Below, piece after piece: positions 57,995 to 64,000 of a DNA stretch of 64,000 nucleotides. Each line of letters opens with the position of its first letter. Position 1 is the first letter of the stretch. The position numbers and the translations under genes were made by a program. The stretch is taken from NCBI RefSeq assembly GCF_964340395.1, contig NC_135556.1:14519910-14583909 (forward strand). The letters are read 5' to 3'. A model generated the notes under the pieces. The model was not told the origin of the DNA and did no database searches. It saw only the letters and a list, made by a program, of their open reading frames with translations. Source of the stretch: Glandiceps talaboti. Its lineage: Eukaryota; Hemichordata; Enteropneusta; Spengelidae.

Positions 57995-60655
57995 CCAGGA
58001 TTTACGTTCTAATATTACTAATGATAAAATACCCCATTGCAATTAATAACGTTCAGGTAATGAAATTGTCAGACAGTTGTTTTCAACCAAACACAGAAAA
58101 CGCTCTAAAATATGATTCATAAGCCACGTACAGTGTACACTAATATGTCGATACAACGAAAGTCCAGTAAAAGCTTATAACTGAAACCTTGATAAATTTG
58201 GAATGACTGTCATAAGTATCATTTACATATATCCTTTCACCCTACAAAGGATAGTTCTGTACGCCTTATTTCGATTTCCGATGGGGTAATTTTATGAAAG
58301 TGTCTTTTAATGAATAATAACCGTTTTTCTAAGTATTATATCCTTGTACACCACCGCTGAATAATGTTTTAATGCAGTATATAAACGGCCTACTCGTGCC
58401 ATGTCAAGACAAATTGGGCTTTTATCGTTCAACAAATTGAAATGATGTCACGTGATCACTTCATCAAACGTACCTTAACCCTTCTGCTCATATATACACA
58501 ATATTAATAATGTTCTGTCTCTACCAAAAAGAAAAAGAAAATCTTCTATCAGCACATGAAATACGATTTATAATATTTCCATTTTCGAAATCAGACTTTT
58601 ATTATCATATCATGTGCATTTACGCAGACACATCAAATAAGAGCTGTCCGCCATTTTGAACGCTATCGGTGCTGTCCAGATTCTCTATCGACGCCATCTA
58701 AGCCACATCTTTAAGTAAAAACAGATTCATGGCTACTCGTTTTTTGCAAGTATTTTGCTTATTCAGGGGCAAGGACATGATGCTCATCTACAAGGAATAG
58801 ACATTTGCCAGTCATTTATTCAAGTTTAATTTCTAGTCTGCATGTGAAGTCGATGCATCAATATAATCACGTTGTAAGTGAAATTCTAATATCTCAGTAA
58901 TACCCCAATTTGAATTTCTACCCGAGTGCCCACAGTAATAAGATTCCTCGTCGTAAATTGCAACATTTCACATTTCATGGATTGAGTCGTGCCGTGATGT
59001 TTTATTCATATTCAGATGTCAATATCTGAACGCATCTCACAAAAACAATGCAATGTGTCATGGAATGTGTAGCGAACTGTAACTTGAAGTGTAAGGAATA
59101 GGATGATCGCTTTACTTCGTTTAGATCAATGTTTTAAATGAACTAGAAAAGGAAGAAAGGTCGGGCCGTTATAAATGTGTAAACAAGTCTTTTATTTACC
59201 AATATATGCATGCCTTGTTTATTTAATTGCCATGTATTAATTTTGTTTGGATACAACAAGGTATATAACATGCCACCACTGACTATTCACGTGGTAGATG
59301 CTGGGGTTAGGTATTGGGAATTTATTTTAGTGCCGCGTTGCATTTCCTATTAATGCCATGGAGCATAATATTGTGGGGATGAGTTGATGATATTCCGTTA
59401 TATCAGTCTATGCTCATCTATTAATTTCAGATATACACCCACATTCTCACCCAAACCTGGTCACATTGGTCGCACCATTGCATTAGACTGCTTTGCTTCA
59501 ATCATATGTAAAAGAACCAAAATACACACACACAAAGATGTATATACATCCTTATAAGGTTCAACCTTATATAAGGTTCTCAACTAAAACTGAGACATAT
59601 AGCGTGTTTAAAAACGTGGGTAAATGAATAATGGACCAATCAAACATTAATGACTAGAAATGATGTAGTTTACATGACCTTAGAACATGTAGGTTATCAC
59701 AAGAAAACGTAAAGCAATGTATAGTCCCAAGGCAACATATTCTACGTTGTATGGTTAATTCATGGAATGAACTTCCACTCAGTGTAAGTGTCTAATCTAC
59801 GATTTACTTCACATTTGGCTAAACGTCTTCATCATTAGTTGGGCTCCATCATGGCGCCTGTACCTCCAAAACTACTGTTTTTCCTCTCATAATTTGACTG
59901 AACCCGTATACAGTTTGCATGCGGGGATCCTTTTAGATTCTGTATGCTCTTACAGTTTGTCTCAAATAATCTCTTTTCAGACCTCCATTTCGTTTCGTTG
60001 TATTACAGTATACTGTAGTCATATTAACGATAATAAGACCACGAGAATTATCGTCAATGTTTTTTGTATTGACTATGCATCCCTGATTCTAATGGCGCTA
60101 CCCTGCGGTGTATGACTCATATCGTGCAGTTTTCCTCGAAGTCTAAGAAAGCCAAAAACAAGGCCTACACGTTACATTACAATATGTTTGACAGTAATAT
60201 CAATTTGTATTCTAATGAAATGTCGAAATGGCAAATTTTGGCAAAATCACGAGGATTACGGCAGGCGTCTACAAAAGATCTATACACCCATTCTCAGATT
60301 TTGTATCAACACAAACATAACAAGTAATGTCATACAAGACATCTCTTTACTCAAAGGACAAAGTTCACAGTGCTTTATATAAGGTGGTGATTATAGTTAT
60401 TACTTGGTCCAATGCTATAATGGTGACTTGCGTTTTGTATTCATTCATTCATTGAGTTCAGTGCAACGCTCACGTGGACGTGATCATACAAAACGTGATG
60501 AAGGGAACTTCTGACGTTCGTGCGAAAAAAGTGAAAGGTGCGTTTACTAAAGGTTACATTACTGTAATTCAGTCATTTGATGGCAGGGTAGTACCTAAGG
60601 AAATTGTAAAATAACAACATGGACAAGAATAAACGACAACACAGACAATACAGGA
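57995..60655. other. Gene-free stretch
   Basis: A short palindromic CCTTATAAGG / CCTTATATAAGG cluster lies at about 59550-59580. No exon was recognised. Confidence 0.35.
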
Positions 60656-60657
60656 AC

Positions 60658-60691
60658 CACCACCACCACCACCACCACCACCACCACCACC

Positions 60692-60744
<53 letters not shown>

Positions 60745-60745
60745 C
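60658..60745. repeat. (CCA)n (CAA)n microsatellite
   Basis: About 16 CCA units then about 13 CAA units. The same compound type occurs inverted at 56198-56276, but the flanks do not match. Confidence 0.95.
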
Positions 60746-63319
60746 GCCAACGATGAAAAACAGCAGCTGCAGGAAAAAAAATTGATTTTAAAACAATTTT
60801 AAGAGCAAGGACTATTTCTGTTAGTAAATATAACAACCAAATACACGGCACTGTTTTCCCTATAAAAGCAATTTACTTCTAGTACTTTGACAAGTGTAAT
60901 CCAACCCCTAGTAATAGATACATTTATATTCCCAGAACGTACAGATTCTAATAAATCTCAACGAACACAAGATAATGGGAGATATTATCTCCATCTATAC
61001 TAATGATCTTCATTGTCTATGCATTCATTCAAATATATATGTGAATTGTATATGTACAGTATTGTCACCTATCATCAAGATAAATCAGTCTCCGCAATGT
61101 CAACATACAAAAACTGTCAAATAAGAAAGTCTAATTACATTTGTAATTGATGTCGAAATTTTGTAACGACCTTTCATGAATGTTGATCGATGTAAAAGAA
61201 ATCAATACACCAAAGACCCAAATATATGAATGATCTGAAACCATTCGCTATACGATGTCATAGACCATCTCTCTGTTTAGTACCGATTACGTTGCAGTTT
61301 AAACATTACAGCTATTCTAGGTTTTGTAGGATCGTAGAATGGCAGCATGAACGACTCTGCGACTGTCGTTCTGGATGATATGACGACAATTGTGGTGTCC
61401 AGTCGCCGCAATGCTGAATATTCAAGTATTATGATGGCTTACATCATATACGTTGGAGAGTAGAGACTAAGGCAAACGCCTATACTTTTAAAATGAAGGA
61501 GTTGTGGTTGTTCTAAGTATTGGCACACGATCTAATGTCACGAGATGGTATTGTCAGCATTGTATCTGCATTGTGTAACGAATTTGATATTACAGAATTA
61601 GTTTTGTCTCTTCGATCTCTTCAGCCTACCTATAGCCTTGACGGAAGACTGACACTATTATTTCAGCTATCCTAACTGCCATTCAGATTTTTCTTGAAAG
61701 CTGAAACAGTAGCGTCAGCCGTCTGTACAGACTATAGCTAGGCTACACTCTCTTCAACAAGGACCATGATACGTGGGCGTTTGAAGATCTTGATATTTAC
61801 TAGGGACTGATTTAAGGAGTAACGGTAGAATAAAATTACAATGTATTACATTCAATAAATTATAATAATACTGTAAACTAAAGGATGTTCAACCGCCTAT
61901 TTCCTTCCTTTTGCCTTATAAGTCTCAACGTCTGAAACGTTCCAGATGTCCACCATCTTGCTTTCTGAGTTTGAGTCTGTAAAATCTGTCTCATGAAATC
62001 TATACTACATATAAGAAGTAATCTTTCACAGATCAAACGTGATGAGTGGAAGATACAGATTGACATTTTGATAAATCTGATTTTTCGTCTGCTATGCAGA
62101 TTTAGAGAACATATGATTAGTAAGACGTATTTCTATTACATAACAACATGAAATAATTCGAAATTTAAAATATATTTAAAAAAATGTTCAGCGCATGACT
62201 GATGACAGGATTGTTATTTTCACAGATCGAAGCGATCAAAACGTAGAAAAAGTTGAAGTCCTTGGCAGGGTGATAGATGTAGTTAATAAATCATGTGATA
62301 AGTTTGTTGTGACAGTTTTGAATGACGTCAACTCCACGTCAACTGAAGCAACCAAGAAATCTTGCACAGAAAAGGAAAATCATACAAGTATATGTCCATG
62401 AAGGATGAATTGTGCCTGTAGAAACAACCCAAACTGTCAATCAAAATCCTTTGAGGACTTCACAATCATTTTGATACATCATGACTCTGTAGTTGCTATG
62501 GTGACCATAATCAATGATAAGAGTTCTATGAATTATGAGTTGATGAGATCATGTAACTCTTTACAAAACAGAATGTTAACTCTTAGTTAAGTCACGACCT
62601 AGAGCATACACAATTGATTATACTGCCAATAGACCACGCACGGGTATTCATTCCTGTCGATTTGTAATTGTAAGTGTGCTAGAACTTATGCTTGGTTTAT
62701 TGTGTCTTTTATTTGATTATATGCATGCGAATTGCAAAGTTTATGTGGTCCAATATTAAGAACAGCTCAGAGGGAAACTTTTTCCTACAACGTATAAATC
62801 ACACAAAGGGAAACAGCATGGTTTATACAAAGTAGATTGTAGGTTCTTCCACTTTCCAATTTCATACGATACAATAATTGCAGGGTAAATGTTAAATTGA
62901 AATTTTCATCGCCATAAAAGTAAAAAGTAAAAAAAAAAAATTTTGTCTTAGATTTCTCTTGGGGGACTTATTCGTACTGTATTGCTGTTCTTTATAATGG
63001 CAATGTCTGATTCTAGGTTACTTTGAAATGTCTAAAAAAAATAATCAAAATGTTATTAACTAGTCCAGACATAAACTATACATTAGTAGATGAAGCTTTA
63101 GATACATTTCATACACTCGGCGAGTAGTGACGCTAACGAATCAGCTTGGGTAATCACTAAACGTTCCTTTCGATGTAAAATACGTGAGGTTTAATAAATT
63201 TCTAATGTATACCTAGACCTTAGAGGGTTAAAATGTCATTGGGTTAGGTCGGCGAACCCGTGGGATGGAACTTACAAACTAATGATTGTTACAACGTACG
63301 TGACCTCAGCTTAGATATT
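60746..63319. other. Gene-free stretch
   Basis: Nothing recognised on either strand apart from short open frames without domains. Confidence 0.35.
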
Positions 63320-63325
63320 TTCTCC

Positions 63326-63480
63326 ATTTCAAAAGTAGGATTCGTTGACATCAAAGATGCGTTTGGTAGCATTAACCATGAATTTATTATCAACGAAATG
63401 AGACAGTTGGGATGTCCTGATTTATTTGACGTTATAACAATTTATTTCAGTTTTTGCGAAAGATATGTTTGGGGGATTTA
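63326..63480 (+). pseudogene. Reverse-transcriptase fragment
   Basis: The frame reads VGFVDIKDAFGSINHEFIIN then EMRQLGCPDLFD, which has the spacing of RT motif 3-4 (hydrophobic-D-x-x-x-A-F, then G-C-P-D). It ends in a stop about 25 codons later. Only this small part of the domain is present. It is a relic of a non-LTR retrotransposon, or possibly another RT element. Confidence 0.5.
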
Positions 63481-63679
63481 GCACTTGCGCTTTATAGTTT
63501 GTTGGTAGACTTGAGAATAGGCAGTGTTGACCAGACTCGAGACTACAGGTAGGCTACGACTCTGATGGCTCCATGACTAGTCAGACATCAGCATTTGTAG
63601 ATCTGTATGTTTCACCCTTTAATACAAAATCGTAACATTCACTCGCTGATTGACATCCTTACCACAGAGAAGTCAGTCA

Positions 63680-64000
63680 TTATGCCCTCGTAATATCAAT
63701 GGCTTCCAGCTTTATAATCTTCAATCTGTGCAGAATGCAGCTGCCCGCATCATTACCCAGATAAAGATATTTGAACAAATCACACCTCTTTTATTCGATC
63801 TTCATTGGCTACCAATACAGCAGAGATTCAAGATCAAAATTACCCTTTCCATAATCAAAATTCTTCGGGGTGAATACCCACATTATTACATGCGTGTCAA
63901 TGGTAGAGGTTTACGTGCCACAGCGCACACGTCCATCTTCTTATAAAGTCATTTTACCTAAACGCGCAAATTCCCTACAGCGTAACTCTACATGTACTAT
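63680..64000 (+). pseudogene. LINE fragment (CR1/L2/Jockey-like C-terminal region)
   Basis: The frame contains LQSVQNAAARIITQ, ITPLLFDLHWLPIQQRFKIK and LRGEYPHYYM, the conserved post-RT region of CR1/L2-like elements (LQ-VQNAAAR, HWLP). The frame breaks at about 63945, and similarity seems to go on in another frame (RPSSYKVILPKRAN) to the end of the window. 5' truncated and decayed; it may belong with the RT fragment 200 bases upstream. Confidence 0.75.

Noticed and set aside
56198-60745. Inverted (GTT)(GGT) and (CCA)(CAA) tracts as another mobile-element pair
   Set aside because: The flanking sequences do not match, so similar microsatellites arising separately is the simpler reading.
61878-62066. 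62-codon minus-strand frame near 62 kb as a first exon
   Set aside because: No donor before the stop and no family match.

Overview
This is an AT-rich eukaryotic window from an intron-rich animal genome, most likely a marine invertebrate (hemichordate, cephalochordate or lophotrochozoan; the phylum cannot be fixed from sequence alone). The reasons are: three conserved animal housekeeping genes split by many GT-AG introns, a TIR-domain gene and a CNGA-type channel of animal type, long simple-sequence tracts, LINEs, a tRNA-derived SINE and several families of small inverted-repeat elements. I could assemble five genes exon by exon from open frames and splice sites.

Layout. 1.6-6.1 kb (+): an ARM-TIR-SAM protein, related to the NADase SARM1 in parts but with a different domain order. 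8.2-20.4 kb (-): CWF19L2, a spliceosome-associated CwfJ-family protein in 15 exons. 20.5-26.8 kb (+): MCTS1, the translation re-initiation factor, in 6 exons; a 2.3 kb 5'-truncated LINE with a perfect 16-bp target duplication lies in its last intron. 30.2-40.3 kb (-): ABCE1, the ribosome-recycling ATPase, in 15 coding exons plus a probable non-coding first exon near 42.2 kb. 53.7-55.9 kb (-): the last two exons of a cyclic-nucleotide-gated channel alpha subunit; its 5' exons were not found. 63.3-64 kb: decayed LINE pieces. The stretches 42.4-53.7 kb and 55.9-63.2 kb show no gene I can support.

Gene relations. CWF19L2 and MCTS1 are head to head with only 121 bp between start codons, so they probably share a bidirectional promoter. 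The TIR gene/CWF19L2 and MCTS1/ABCE1 pairs are convergent. MCTS1 (with DENR) and ABCE1 both act on post-termination ribosomes, so two recycling/re-initiation factors sit as neighbours; whether this is meaningful is untested.

The most unusual signal outside the genes is at exon borders. Short tandem repeats repeatedly start at, or copy, a 5' splice site: ABCE1 exon 2 (about nine ~40-bp units), ABCE1 exon 10 (59-bp unit that duplicates coding sequence plus donor), MCTS1 exon 4 and CWF19L2 exon 7. In addition a ~320-bp MITE begins 9 nt inside the intron after ABCE1 exon 13. Several MITE-like families are present as recognisable pairs within the window.
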